Below are positions 51,501 to 60,217 of a stretch of 64,000 bases of DNA, piece after piece (within the stretch, counting starts at the first letter, position 1; each line of letters begins with the position of its first letter). This DNA is from Sulfurimonas aquatica (GTDB taxonomy: Bacteria; Campylobacterota; Campylobacteria; Campylobacterales; Sulfurimonadaceae). Both the position numbers and the translations under genes were made by a program. Below the pieces are notes generated by a model, which made no database searches, was not told the DNA's origin, and worked only from the letters and a program-made list of their open reading frames with translations. The stretch is taken from assembly GCF_017357825.1 (NCBI RefSeq), contig NZ_CP046072.1:372001-436000 (forward strand). The letters run 5' to 3'.

Positions 51501-51991
51501 ACTATACACAAGATGGTGGATTGCCAGTTGCACTTACAAGTATTGATAAGATTGTAAACTGGGGTCGTTCAAACTCACTATGGGCATTGACTTATGGTCT
51601 TGCTTGTTGTGGTATTGAGATGATGGCTTCAGGTGCTTCTCGCTTTGACTTTGACCGTTATGGAACTATCTTTCGTGCATCTCCTCGTCAAGCGGATGTT
51701 ATGATCGTTGCTGGAACGCTAACTAAAAAACATGCTGAATTTATTAAGCGTTTATATGATCAGATGACAGAACCTAGATGGGTGATATCTATGGGTTCAT
51801 GTGCAAATACAGGTGGTATGTTTAACACTTATGCAACTGTTCAAGGTTGTGATAGAGTTATTCCTGTTGACTTATATCTTCCAGGTTGTGCACCCCGTCC
51901 TGAAACACTCCAGTATGGCGTCATGTTACTTCAGAAAAAAATTCGTGCAAACAAAGCTGGAAATGCACAAAAAGCTAAAAGGTTAATGTAA
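51482..51991 (+). CDS. nuoB: NADH-quinone oxidoreductase subunit B
   Basis: 169-residue peripheral subunit that holds cluster N2, the last iron-sulfur centre before quinone. Ligands: the Cys-Cys pair in [10 protein letters not shown], then MGSCANTGG and PGCAPRPE. The start at 51482 has GGAG nine bases before and gives [11 protein letters not shown] longer frame to 51461 lies inside nuoA and adds seven unconserved codons. It sits back to back with nuoC. Confidence 0.96.
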   Translation: MAQHKVNYTQDGGLPVALTSIDKIVNWGRSNSLWALTYGLACCGIEMMASGASRFDFDRYGTIFRASPRQADVMIVAGTLTKKHAEFIKRLYDQMTEPRWVISMGSCANTGGMFNTYATVQGCDRVIPVDLYLPGCAPRPETLQYGVMLLQKKIRANKAGNAQKAKRLM

Positions 51992-52798
51992 ATGAGAGCC
52001 TATACACCTAAAGATGATGTACAAGCAAAAGCTTACTATACAGATAGATATTACGTAGCGCCACAAGTGCCTAAGCAAGAAGTAGAGAGTGATGAAGTTT
52101 TCGCACAGGACTTAGCGGCGATTAAAGCGAAGTTTGAAGTTAAAGAAGCATATATTCAAGTAAAGCAAATGGTTGTATATATCAACGCTAATGATATATA
52201 TAGTCTGCTTGAGTTTATGAGAGATGAGTTGGAATATACGCAACTTTCAGAGATGTCCGCTATTGACTGGTTAGCAAAAGATAACACTTTTGAAATCTTT
52301 TATCAGATGTTAAGTATGAATAAACGCAAGCGTATTCGCATTAAGTATTTTATTACAAATGGCCAGGCTGTTGATAGCGTTGAAAAACTTTTCCGCTCAG
52401 CTGATTGGTCTGAACGCGAAATGTTTGATATGTTCGGTATTGAAGCAAACAATCATCCATTTATGAAAAGAATCCTTATGCCATATGATTGGCAAGGGAA
52501 TCCACTTCTTAAAACTTATCCATTAGAGGGTGATGAGTTTGCAGCATGGTATGAAGTAGATAAGATCTACGGTAAAGAAGCAAGAGATGTAATAGGTCCA
52601 GAAATCCGTGATACTGCAAAAGTAGATCGCTATGACTCTGAACGTTTTGCACGCCTTGGTTATGAAGTACCTAAGGGAACTAAAATTACAGGTGATGAGC
52701 CTAAATCTGAGAAAGCTTACCAAGAAGATGGTGGCGTTTTCTTAATTAAAAAATACGATAAAGAATCATCAGTTATTGTTGATGATCCACAAAGATAG
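51992..52798 (+). CDS. nuoC: NADH-quinone oxidoreductase subunit C
   Basis: 268-residue peripheral-arm subunit, separate from NuoD as in most bacteria outside the gamma group. FEIFYQMLSMNKRKRIRIK and SADWSEREMFDMFGIEANNHPFMKRILMPYDWQGNPLLK hold the family signature ERE-x-DMFGI. The N-terminal 45 residues are a linker found in this phylum. The C-terminus after about 205 is variable. It follows nuoB with no gap. Confidence 0.94.
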   Translation: MRAYTPKDDVQAKAYYTDRYYVAPQVPKQEVESDEVFAQDLAAIKAKFEVKEAYIQVKQMVVYINANDIYSLLEFMRDELEYTQLSEMSAIDWLAKDNTFEIFYQMLSMNKRKRIRIKYFITNGQAVDSVEKLFRSADWSEREMFDMFGIEANNHPFMKRILMPYDWQGNPLLKTYPLEGDEFAAWYEVDKIYGKEARDVIGPEIRDTAKVDRYDSERFARLGYEVPKGTKITGDEPKSEKAYQEDGGVFLIKKYDKESSVIVDDPQR

Positions 52799-52810
52799 GG
52801 TGGTAGAAAT

Positions 52811-54052
52811 ATGGCACAGGTAAAAAATAGATTAACACCGTTTTTTGAAAATATTACTTTTGATAGAGACGATAATGAGTTAGTACTAAACTTTGGTCCA
52901 CAGCACCCATCTGCTCATGGACAGTTGCGTTTAATGCTTCACTTACAACAAGAACAAATAGTAAAAGCTCATCCAGATATTGGATATCTTCACCGCGGTA
53001 TGGAGAAGATGGCTGAGAACATGATATACAATGAGTTTATGCCTACAACTGACCGTATGGACTATATAGCTTCATCTTCAAATAATTATGGCTTTGCGCT
53101 TGCAGTTGAAAAGCTAATCGATGTAGAAGTGCCTCGTCGCGCAAAAGTTATTCGCATGATGCTTTTAGAAATTAATCGTTTAATGTCTCACCTTTTCTGG
53201 TTAGCTACAACGGCACTGGATATTGGCGCGATGACAGTTTTCCTTTATGCATTCCGTGAGCGTGAATATTTAATGGATATTATAGAGGGCTACTGTGGTG
53301 CGCGTTTAACGCATGCTGCTATTCGTATAGGTGGAGTTCCTTTAGATATTCAAGATACTTTTATCTCTCAACTAAAAACGTTTTTAGATAAGTTGCCTCA
53401 AAATATCAAAGATTATGAGGACCTTCTTGACACTAACCGTATTTGGTTAATGAGAATGGAAGAAGTTGGAACAATTTCTAAAGAGATGGCGCTATCTTGG
53501 GGCTGTACTGGACCAATGCTTAGGGCATCTGGTTTCGCATGGGATATTCGTAAAGAAGAGCCATATGAGCTATATGATGAAGTTGAGTTTAACGTGCCAT
53601 ATTCGGACAAAGGCGACAACTTCGCACGTTATCGTATCTACATGGAAGAGATGAGAGAGTCTGCAAAGATTCTTTATCAAACAATAGATATGTATGAAGA
53701 GACTGTCAAAAACAATCAGACTGAGCTTATGGCTCATTCTCCAAAATATATTTCAGCTCCAAAGTTAGATATTATGACTCAAAACTACTCTTTAATGCAG
53801 CACTTTGTACTTGTAACGCAAGGTATGAGACCACCAGTAGGTGAAGTCTATATTCCGACTGAGTCTCCAAAAGGTGAACTTGGTTTTTATATTAACTCTC
53901 AAGGTGGACCATATCCATATAGATTAAAACTTCGCGCTCCATCTTTTTGGCACACGGGAATATTGACTGACCTTCTTCCTGGTCACTATATTCCAGACGT
54001 TGTCTCTATAATTGGTACAACAAATATCGTATTTGGTGAGGTTGATAGATAA
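52811..54052 (+). CDS. nuoD: NADH-quinone oxidoreductase subunit D
   Basis: 413-residue subunit that forms the quinone pocket with Nuo[32 protein letters not shown] and the C-terminal [18 protein letters not shown] are diagnostic. His in QHPSAHG and Tyr in GYLHRG are the quinone head-group contacts. The SD is AGGG near 52797. The stop shares its last base with the next ATG (TAATG). Confidence 0.96.
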   Translation: MAQVKNRLTPFFENITFDRDDNELVLNFGPQHPSAHGQLRLMLHLQQEQIVKAHPDIGYLHRGMEKMAENMIYNEFMPTTDRMDYIASSSNNYGFALAVEKLIDVEVPRRAKVIRMMLLEINRLMSHLFWLATTALDIGAMTVFLYAFREREYLMDIIEGYCGARLTHAAIRIGGVPLDIQDTFISQLKTFLDKLPQNIKDYEDLLDTNRIWLMRMEEVGTISKEMALSWGCTGPMLRASGFAWDIRKEEPYELYDEVEFNVPYSDKGDNFARYRIYMEEMRESAKILYQTIDMYEETVKNNQTELMAHSPKYISAPKLDIMTQNYSLMQHFVLVTQGMRPPVGEVYIPTESPKGELGFYINSQGGPYPYRLKLRAPSFWHTGILTDLLPGHYIPDVVSIIGTTNIVFGEVDR

Positions 54053-54273
54053 TGAAACGTTATGATTTAAGACATTTAAAAAATGAGTTTGAACCTCGTA
54101 TGAAAGAGATTTTAAACGAGCATAAAGCAAAAGAAGTAGCGATATTTCTTTTTGAAATTGGTGATTTTACTACGGTTCAAAGAAGTGCAGATCTCGTTAA
54201 AGAGGCTGGCTATGAGTTAATGAACTCTTTAAAGTTTAACGAAGTCGATTGGACTATCGTAGTTAAGAAATAG
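54052..54273 (+). CDS. small protein in the NuoE position (Campylobacterota type)
   Basis: 73 residues with no cysteine, so the 2Fe-2S site of true NuoE is absent. It matches in place, size and character the small protein found between nuoD and nuoG in Campylobacter (Cj1575c) and Helicobacter. Visible features are a basic N-terminal helix (RYDLRHLKNEFEPRM) and an alpha/beta stretch (EVAIFLFEIGDFTTVQRSADLV). It probably adapts the peripheral arm for a non-NADH donor. The start overlaps nuoD by one base. Confidence 0.85.
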   Translation: MKRYDLRHLKNEFEPRMKEILNEHKAKEVAIFLFEIGDFTTVQRSADLVKEAGYELMNSLKFNEVDWTIVVKK

Positions 54274-54286
54274 GTATATAAAATAA

Positions 54287-55225
54287 ATGGATGCACTAAT
54301 GAGTTCAAAAAATTTAGATTTAGAATTATTTCAAAGATTTATGAATGCATATAGTTCAATAAGTGCTAGAAAAGACTATAGAGGCTCCTTAGACAAAGTA
54401 AAAGAGTCAGATGCAATTATTGTATTGGGTACAAGAATTTCATCTGAAAGTCCAGAATTGTATGATTCTTTAAAAATAGCCTCAGAAAAGAACTATGCAA
54501 AAATTTTGTATGCGCATCCTATTGAAGATGTATCTATGCAAGGCATAGCTACTCAGTTTATGAAATATGAAGCTGGTTCGGAAGAGGGCGTTATAGCATT
54601 GTTTGCCAATTATATATTAGAAAATAGTGTTTTACCTGAAGATAAAAGAGCATTTTTAAATGATTTAGATTTAGGAAACCTTGAAGCAGAAAGCAATATA
54701 GGCGAAGAAGAGTTTGAAGGGATGATTCAACTCTTTGAAAACTCTAAGAGTAAAATAATTATCATAGGTAACGACGTAATGGCACATGACAGAGCGGAGA
54801 ATATTGCAAAGCTATGCGCCTTGATTGAGAATAACTCGGAATTTTCTTTACTTGTAATTCCTGATGAGAGAAATGAAATTAGTTTATCCTCTCTTAGCGA
54901 GGTTGATGGCGAATTAGAGAAGGTTGAAGAGTTGCCTGAATTTAATGGAACTGTGATCTATAATATAAACAGACTTGAAGATAGCGACAGTCGTTTACGT
55001 GGTTCGGAGCAGTTTGCTAGAGCGGCTAAAATCTCTGATGGAGATTTTATTTCAATTTCATTTGCTGGATTAACTATCAATAGAGAATTTAAAATTGAAA
55101 ATGAATTAAAAGGAACGATTGCATTGAATCCTACATTCGACATTGCTGTGGACACAAGAAGATATAAGTTTGAGAGATCTGAAATAAACAAAATTAATCC
55201 AAATAGTGAGAGTAACAATGAGTAA
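54287..55225 (+). CDS. protein in the NuoF position, paralogue of the NuoG C-terminus
   Basis: 312 residues in place of the NADH-binding NuoF. It lacks the NuoF FMN/NADH glycine loop and the 4Fe-4S cysteines; only one Cys is present. Several blocks align with the C-terminal half of NuoG downstream: IVLGTRISSESPELYDSL with IVSVGTAIKSDNPNARYAL, AENIAKLCALIENNSEF with SKNLARLLALIEKYSEF, and LKGTIALNPTFD with IAGEIALVPTFD. It is therefore a stripped-down molybdopterin-oxidoreductase-fold paralogue. The Campylobacter counterpart is Cj1574c, which is thought to help couple complex I to flavodoxin. The end overlaps nuoG by eight bases. Confidence 0.83.
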   Translation: MDALMSSKNLDLELFQRFMNAYSSISARKDYRGSLDKVKESDAIIVLGTRISSESPELYDSLKIASEKNYAKILYAHPIEDVSMQGIATQFMKYEAGSEEGVIALFANYILENSVLPEDKRAFLNDLDLGNLEAESNIGEEEFEGMIQLFENSKSKIIIIGNDVMAHDRAENIAKLCALIENNSEFSLLVIPDERNEISLSSLSEVDGELEKVEELPEFNGTVIYNINRLEDSDSRLRGSEQFARAAKISDGDFISISFAGLTINREFKIENELKGTIALNPTFDIAVDTRRYKFERSEINKINPNSESNNE

Positions 55226-57710
55226 AATTAATATAAATATCGACGGTAAAGAAATACAGACGCAAGAGGGTGAGTTTGTACTCAACGCAGCTCGTGCAAA
55301 CGATATCTACATTCCTGCCATATGTTATATAACAAGATGTAGTCCAACGCTAGCTTGTCGTATATGTCTTGTAGAAGCTGATGGTAAACAAGTATACGCA
55401 TGTAACGCAAAAGCTAAAGATGGTATGAACATTACGACTACCACAGAGGCTATTGAGAAAGAACGCCGTGCCATCATGGAAGTCTATGACGTAAATCATC
55501 CTCTTCAGTGTGGTGTTTGTGATCAGTCTGGTGAATGTGAACTTCAAAATTATACACTTGAAATAGGTGTTGATTCTCAAAGCTATACAGTTAAAGACGT
55601 TGACAGAAGCTCTCATGATTGGGGCCACTTACACTATGATCCAGGTCTTTGTATTGTATGTGAGCGTTGTGTAACTACTTGTAAGGACATGATAGGCGAT
55701 AATTCACTTAAAACTATAGCTCGCGGTGGTGATCCACTTAACGCTGAGTTTAAAGAGACTATGCCTAAAGATGCATATGCAATGTGGAATAAACTTAACA
55801 AATCTGTAATCGGTTTAACAAATGGTACAGATGATTTAGACTGTACGTCTTGTGGAGAGTGTGCTGCTGTTTGTCCAGTTGGAGCGCTTGTAAACACAGA
55901 GTTTATGTACACATCAAATGCATGGGAGTTAAGTCAAGTGCCAGCCACTTGTGGGCACTGTTCAGCAGGTTGTCAAATTTCATATGATGTTAAGCATACG
56001 AGCATAGAAAATTCAGAGGACAAGATTTATCGCGTTATGAATGAGTGGAACTATGTATCTTTATGTGGAGCGGGACGTTATGGTTTTGATTATCAAAATG
56101 CTGATGTTGTAAAAGATGAGGCTAAGTTTAATGCTACGGTTGAAGCGTTTAAAAAGGCTGATACAATTAAGTTTACTTCAACTATTACAAATGAAGAAGC
56201 ACTTATTCTAGAGAAGCTAAAAGATAAATATGGGTATAAGCTTGTAAATAATGAAGCTAAATCTTTTCAAACTTTCTTAAAAGATTACTCAGAAGTAAGT
56301 GGAAAATCCCTTTATGGAACTACTCTTCAAGACGTAGCAAATACTAACTTTATAGTAAGTGTTGGAACAGCTATTAAAAGTGACAATCCTAATGCAAGAT
56401 ACGCCCTTAATAACTCTTTAACGGTTAACAAAGGCGCTGCGTTATATTTTCACCCAGTTAAAGATCCAATAGTAGACGATATGAGTAAAAATCTTCTTAG
56501 TATTAACCATAAGCCACTTCAGGAAGAGACAGCACTTTATCTAATACTTGACCTTTTTGCGGATAAAGAAAAATTGCCAACTGACATTGTTGATTACCTA
56601 GCGTCATTTCACTCTACTAAAACTGTAACGGTTACTGAAACTATTAAAGAAAAAGTAGTTGAAATCGTTAAAGAGATGAAAGTAAATGAAGAGACTGGTG
56701 AAGAAGAAGAAGTTGAAGTGGAAAAATCTAAAATGGTTCCTAAAAAAGTAAGTAAAGATGTTGAAGTAGATGATAATAGACTCGCTACTATGTTAGGTCT
56801 TGGCGATGATTTTGCAGAAACTTTAGAGAAGTTCTTAAAGAAAAAAGACTCTTTTTCATTAATCGCTGGTCCAGATTTGTATAATCATCCAAACTCAAAA
56901 AACTTAGCTCGTTTGCTTGCATTAATTGAAAAATATTCAGAATTTGAACTTGTAATGATTCCAACATTAACAAATACGTTAGGCGTGGCGCTTATAAATG
57001 AGTTATCTGATGAAGCTGGAAGTTATGCTATTGGTTACAACACTAAGGCTGATTTCACTATTTCTGCATTAGGTGATGGAGATATGGATATGCCAGCTAT
57101 TAACCAGCAAGAGGGAACTCTTACATCAGTGAATAAACGTGTAAATCCTACGAATGCAGCACTTGGATATGGTGGATATGAATTAAATGATATTGCTAAC
57201 GCACTTGAATTAAATAAAGAATTAACAGTTTCATATACAAAAGAATTACCAACTGAAAAAGGTTTCTCAACAGTTGAGTTTGATTCGTTACCAAATCACT
57301 ACACTAATGCAGGCGAAGAGATACGTGGATATGAATTGGAATCATTACCAGCGACTTTATCGGCAGATGAAAGTGTTACGAAGATTGATGAGTCACTATC
57401 TATAGATGGCACTATTGTTTATATGGCTAATCCAGTTAGACAGTTTAGTGAATTTACAAATAAGACAACACAACTTCGTGAAGAAGCTGGACTGTACATG
57501 AGTGAAGCATCGTTAAAAAATTCTGAATTTAATTCAGGAGATAGCGTGAAGATTAAAACTGGAAATGGGGAAGTTATTACAACTATAATTAGTGATAATA
57601 AAATAGCAGGTGAGATTGCTTTAGTACCGACATTTGATAGTAGTAAATTAAACTCTGAAACTCTGTTTAGTGATTATCGCTTTAACTCAGCTTCAATACA
57701 AAAGGTGTAA
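55218..57710 (+). CDS. nuoG: NADH-quinone oxidoreductase subunit G
   Basis: 830 residues from ATG 55218. A GTG four codons earlier also opens the frame but is less likely. The 2Fe-2S ligands are C36, C47, C50 and C62. The His-Cys cluster region is HPLQCGVCDQSGECELQ. Two ferredoxin-type motifs follow: CIVCERCVTTC and CTSCGECAAVC. CGHCSAGC with a Cys 31 residues later (SLCGAG) fits the extra N7 cluster of E. coli-type NuoG. The C-terminal part is molybdopterin-oxidoreductase-like without cofactor motifs. A very acidic and basic insert (about 470-519, EETGEEEEVEVEKSK) is unusual. Confidence 0.95.
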   Translation: MSKININIDGKEIQTQEGEFVLNAARANDIYIPAICYITRCSPTLACRICLVEADGKQVYACNAKAKDGMNITTTTEAIEKERRAIMEVYDVNHPLQCGVCDQSGECELQNYTLEIGVDSQSYTVKDVDRSSHDWGHLHYDPGLCIVCERCVTTCKDMIGDNSLKTIARGGDPLNAEFKETMPKDAYAMWNKLNKSVIGLTNGTDDLDCTSCGECAAVCPVGALVNTEFMYTSNAWELSQVPATCGHCSAGCQISYDVKHTSIENSEDKIYRVMNEWNYVSLCGAGRYGFDYQNADVVKDEAKFNATVEAFKKADTIKFTSTITNEEALILEKLKDKYGYKLVNNEAKSFQTFLKDYSEVSGKSLYGTTLQDVANTNFIVSVGTAIKSDNPNARYALNNSLTVNKGAALYFHPVKDPIVDDMSKNLLSINHKPLQEETALYLILDLFADKEKLPTDIVDYLASFHSTKTVTVTETIKEKVVEIVKEMKVNEETGEEEEVEVEKSKMVPKKVSKDVEVDDNRLATMLGLGDDFAETLEKFLKKKDSFSLIAGPDLYNHPNSKNLARLLALIEKYSEFELVMIPTLTNTLGVALINELSDEAGSYAIGYNTKADFTISALGDGDMDMPAINQQEGTLTSVNKRVNPTNAALGYGGYELNDIANALELNKELTVSYTKELPTEKGFSTVEFDSLPNHYTNAGEEIRGYELESLPATLSADESVTKIDESLSIDGTIVYMANPVRQFSEFTNKTTQLREEAGLYMSEASLKNSEFNSGDSVKIKTGNGEVITTIISDNKIAGEIALVPTFDSSKLNSETLFSDYRFNSASIQKV

Positions 57711-57713
57711 TAT

Positions 57714-58703
57714 ATGGATACAGGATATTTAATAGAAACGATAATCAAAGTCGTTGTTATTTTACTAGTGTTTTCAGCATTAGCAGGTATAGGTACGTAC
57801 TTTGAACGTAAAGTACTTGCATTTATGCAACGTCGTCTTGGGCCAATGAATGTTGGTCCATATGGACTACTTCAGTTTGGTGCAGATGCAATTAAACTTT
57901 TTACAAAAGAGGATATTATCCCAACAAATGTTGTAGCGGGAGTGTTTAAAATTGCACCTGTTATTACAGCGGCTACTGCATTTATGGCTGCTGCAGCGAT
58001 TCCATTTTTGCCACAGTTTACAATATTTGGATATACGGTTCATCCAATTGTTGCAGATATTAATATTGGTATTTTGTATATTCTTGGTGTGATGGCTATT
58101 GGACTTTTTGGTCCACTTCTTGGTGGTATGGCATCGGCAAATAAATTCTCTTTACTTTCTGCGGCTCGTGCCGCAGCGGTTTTTATCTCATATGAGGTTG
58201 TAAGTGGTTTAGCTGTTTTAGCTCCAATTATGATGGTTGGTTCACTCTCTTTAATTGATTTTAATAACTATCAGGCAGATGGCATTGGCTCTTGGATTGT
58301 ATGGTCTCAGCCAGTAGCGTTTATCCTTTTTTGGATTGCGGCATTTGCGGAAACTGGACGTACTCCATTTCACTTAATTGCAAATGATCATGAGATTATT
58401 GATGGTTTTGGTACTGAGTACTCTGGTATGAGATGGGGTCTATTCTTCATAGGTGAGTATGCAAATATGTTCTTTATATCTTTTGTTATTCCTATCATCT
58501 TTTTAGGTGGTTTTGGTGATGGAAGTGTTTTAGGTGCTTTTGCACTACTAGGTAAGATGTCATTCTTCTTCTTTTTCTTCTTATGGACAAGAGCGGCATG
58601 GCCAGATGTTAGACCAGACCAACTCATGTGGTTATGTTGGAAAGTACTTATGCCAATAGCTGTGATTAATATTGTAATCACTGGCTTTGTGACGATGTTT
58701 TAA
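57714..58703 (+). CDS. nuoH: NADH-quinone oxidoreductase subunit H
   Basis: 329-residue membrane subunit with eight spans that links the peripheral arm to the pump. FERKVLAFMQRRLGPMNVGPYGLLQFGADAIKL at the N-terminus, and AETGRTPFHL with the following ELVTEYSGMRW-like segment (GFGTEYSGMRWGLFF), are diagnostic. The conserved Glu and Arg residues that line the quinone tunnel are present. It starts four bases after nuoG. Confidence 0.96.
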   Translation: MDTGYLIETIIKVVVILLVFSALAGIGTYFERKVLAFMQRRLGPMNVGPYGLLQFGADAIKLFTKEDIIPTNVVAGVFKIAPVITAATAFMAAAAIPFLPQFTIFGYTVHPIVADINIGILYILGVMAIGLFGPLLGGMASANKFSLLSAARAAAVFISYEVVSGLAVLAPIMMVGSLSLIDFNNYQADGIGSWIVWSQPVAFILFWIAAFAETGRTPFHLIANDHEIIDGFGTEYSGMRWGLFFIGEYANMFFISFVIPIIFLGGFGDGSVLGAFALLGKMSFFFFFFLWTRAAWPDVRPDQLMWLCWKVLMPIAVINIVITGFVTMF

Positions 58704-58713
58704 GGGGATATGA

Positions 58714-59331
58714 ATGAGCAACGAGCAATTTAATGATAGAAATGTAGCTGATAGCGGCTACTATCTTGTAGATATAGAAGATTACCCTACTGATGGTTGG
58801 GGTAAATTTAAACGTGTAGTTGAGAGAACATTTAGAGGCGAGCTTTTTGTCGGTCTTTGGGTAGTTCTTCGTGAAATGATAAAATTTGACATTCATACAA
58901 TTCAGTATCCTGCTGAAAAAATGCCTATTGGTCCACGTTACCGTGCTGTCCACGAGATGAAGAGACTATGGGAAAGTGATGCTGAGAGATGTATTGGTTG
59001 TGGTCTTTGTGAAAAGATTTGTATCTCTGATTGTATTCGTATGGACACAAAAATAGATGAAAACTCTCGTAAAGAGGTCTCATCTTATACGATTAACTTA
59101 GGTCGTTGTATATTTTGTGGTTACTGTGCTGAAGTTTGTCCAGAACTTGCTATTACACACGGTGGTGAGTATGAGCAGGGTTCAGAACAAAGAGAGCACT
59201 TTGTAGACTATGAGTATATGCTTACTCCTATTGATACAATGAAAGCTAACGCTCAAAAAGAGTTTGAAGGTTTTGGCGCGATTACGCCACATGAAGATGA
59301 GCGTGTTAAGAAAACACCTCTATCATATTAA
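58714..59331 (+). CDS. nuoI: NADH-quinone oxidoreductase subunit I
   Basis: 205-residue subunit with two 4Fe-4S clusters (N6a, N6b). Ligand motifs are CIGCGLCEKICISDC and CIFCGYCAEVCPE, the 8Fe ferredoxin pattern. IQYPAEKMPIGPRYR before the first motif is typical of NuoI. SD AAGGGG is about seven bases before ATG. Confidence 0.96.
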   Translation: MSNEQFNDRNVADSGYYLVDIEDYPTDGWGKFKRVVERTFRGELFVGLWVVLREMIKFDIHTIQYPAEKMPIGPRYRAVHEMKRLWESDAERCIGCGLCEKICISDCIRMDTKIDENSRKEVSSYTINLGRCIFCGYCAEVCPELAITHGGEYEQGSEQREHFVDYEYMLTPIDTMKANAQKEFEGFGAITPHEDERVKKTPLSY

Positions 59332-59343
59332 GGAGTTTGGAAT

Positions 59344-59907
59344 ATGTTTGAAGCAGTAGCATTTTATTTATTTGCATTTTTAACAATTTCGATGTTTTTC
59401 ATAGTTGTAACAACATCACAAGCGTTATATGCATTAACTGCGTTAGCAGCAGGAATGATTTTTATATCGGCATTTTTCTTTATTCTAGGTGCTGATTTTT
59501 TAGGTGCAGTACAGATTATAGTTTACACTGGTGCAGTAATGGCACTTTATGCATTTGGTATGATGTTCTTTGATACGACGAGAGAAGTAAAAGAGAAACT
59601 TGGTAACAAATATATTATTCTAGGACTTACGACATTTGCAGCAGTTTTAGTTGTTGTAATATTTAGTGCTCCAATGGTTTCATCAAATATTACAGCATTT
59701 TATCCAATGGTAGAAGGTGCTGGAAATACTCAAGAAGTAGGTTTAGTTTTATTCACTAAGTACCTAGTGCCATTTGAGGTTGCCGCAGTAATGCTTTTAG
59801 TTGCTATGGTAGCTGGAATTGTACTAGCTGGAAAAAAGATGGACAACTCTCTTACTCTTATGAGTGAAGTGGAGATAGACGAAACAAATAAGAAGGTGCT
59901 TTCATGA
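59344..59907 (+). CDS. nuoJ: NADH-quinone oxidoreductase subunit J
   Basis: 187-residue membrane subunit with five spans. LGADFLGAVQIIVYTGAVMALYAFGMMF is the conserved TM3 region with its pi-bulge segment. The tail (ETNKKVLS) is soluble. SD AAGGAG is nine bases before ATG. The end overlaps nuoK by four bases. Confidence 0.94.
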   Translation: MFEAVAFYLFAFLTISMFFIVVTTSQALYALTALAAGMIFISAFFFILGADFLGAVQIIVYTGAVMALYAFGMMFFDTTREVKEKLGNKYIILGLTTFAAVLVVVIFSAPMVSSNITAFYPMVEGAGNTQEVGLVLFTKYLVPFEVAAVMLLVAMVAGIVLAGKKMDNSLTLMSEVEIDETNKKVLS

Positions 59908-60212
59908 TGGAAATTGGTTTAAATCATTACCTTGTACTATCAACAATTCTATTTGCTATAGGATTGGTGGGTGTAATGAAGAGAAAGAATCTTCTACTCC
60001 TATTTTTTGCTACAGAGATATTACTTAACTCTGTAAATATCGCTTTTGCAGCGATTTCACACTACTATGGTGACTTAACTGGTCAGATGTTTGCTTTTTT
60101 TGTAATAGCAATCGCTGCATCTGAGTTAGCTGTAGGTTTAGGTCTTTTAATTGTTTGGTTTAAACGCCACGGTACAATTGACTTAGATACAATGACAAGC
60201 ATGAGAGGATAA
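59904..60212 (+). CDS. nuoK: NADH-quinone oxidoreductase subunit K
   Basis: 102-residue membrane subunit with three spans. RKNLLLLFFATEILLNSVNIAF carries the conserved membrane glutamates of NuoK, and AIAASELAVGLGLLI completes the third span. Two ATG codons in tandem open the gene; the second may be used equally. It overlaps nuoJ by four bases. Confidence 0.96.
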   Translation: MMEIGLNHYLVLSTILFAIGLVGVMKRKNLLLLFFATEILLNSVNIAFAAISHYYGDLTGQMFAFFVIAIAASELAVGLGLLIVWFKRHGTIDLDTMTSMRG

Positions 60213-60217
60213 CAGAT

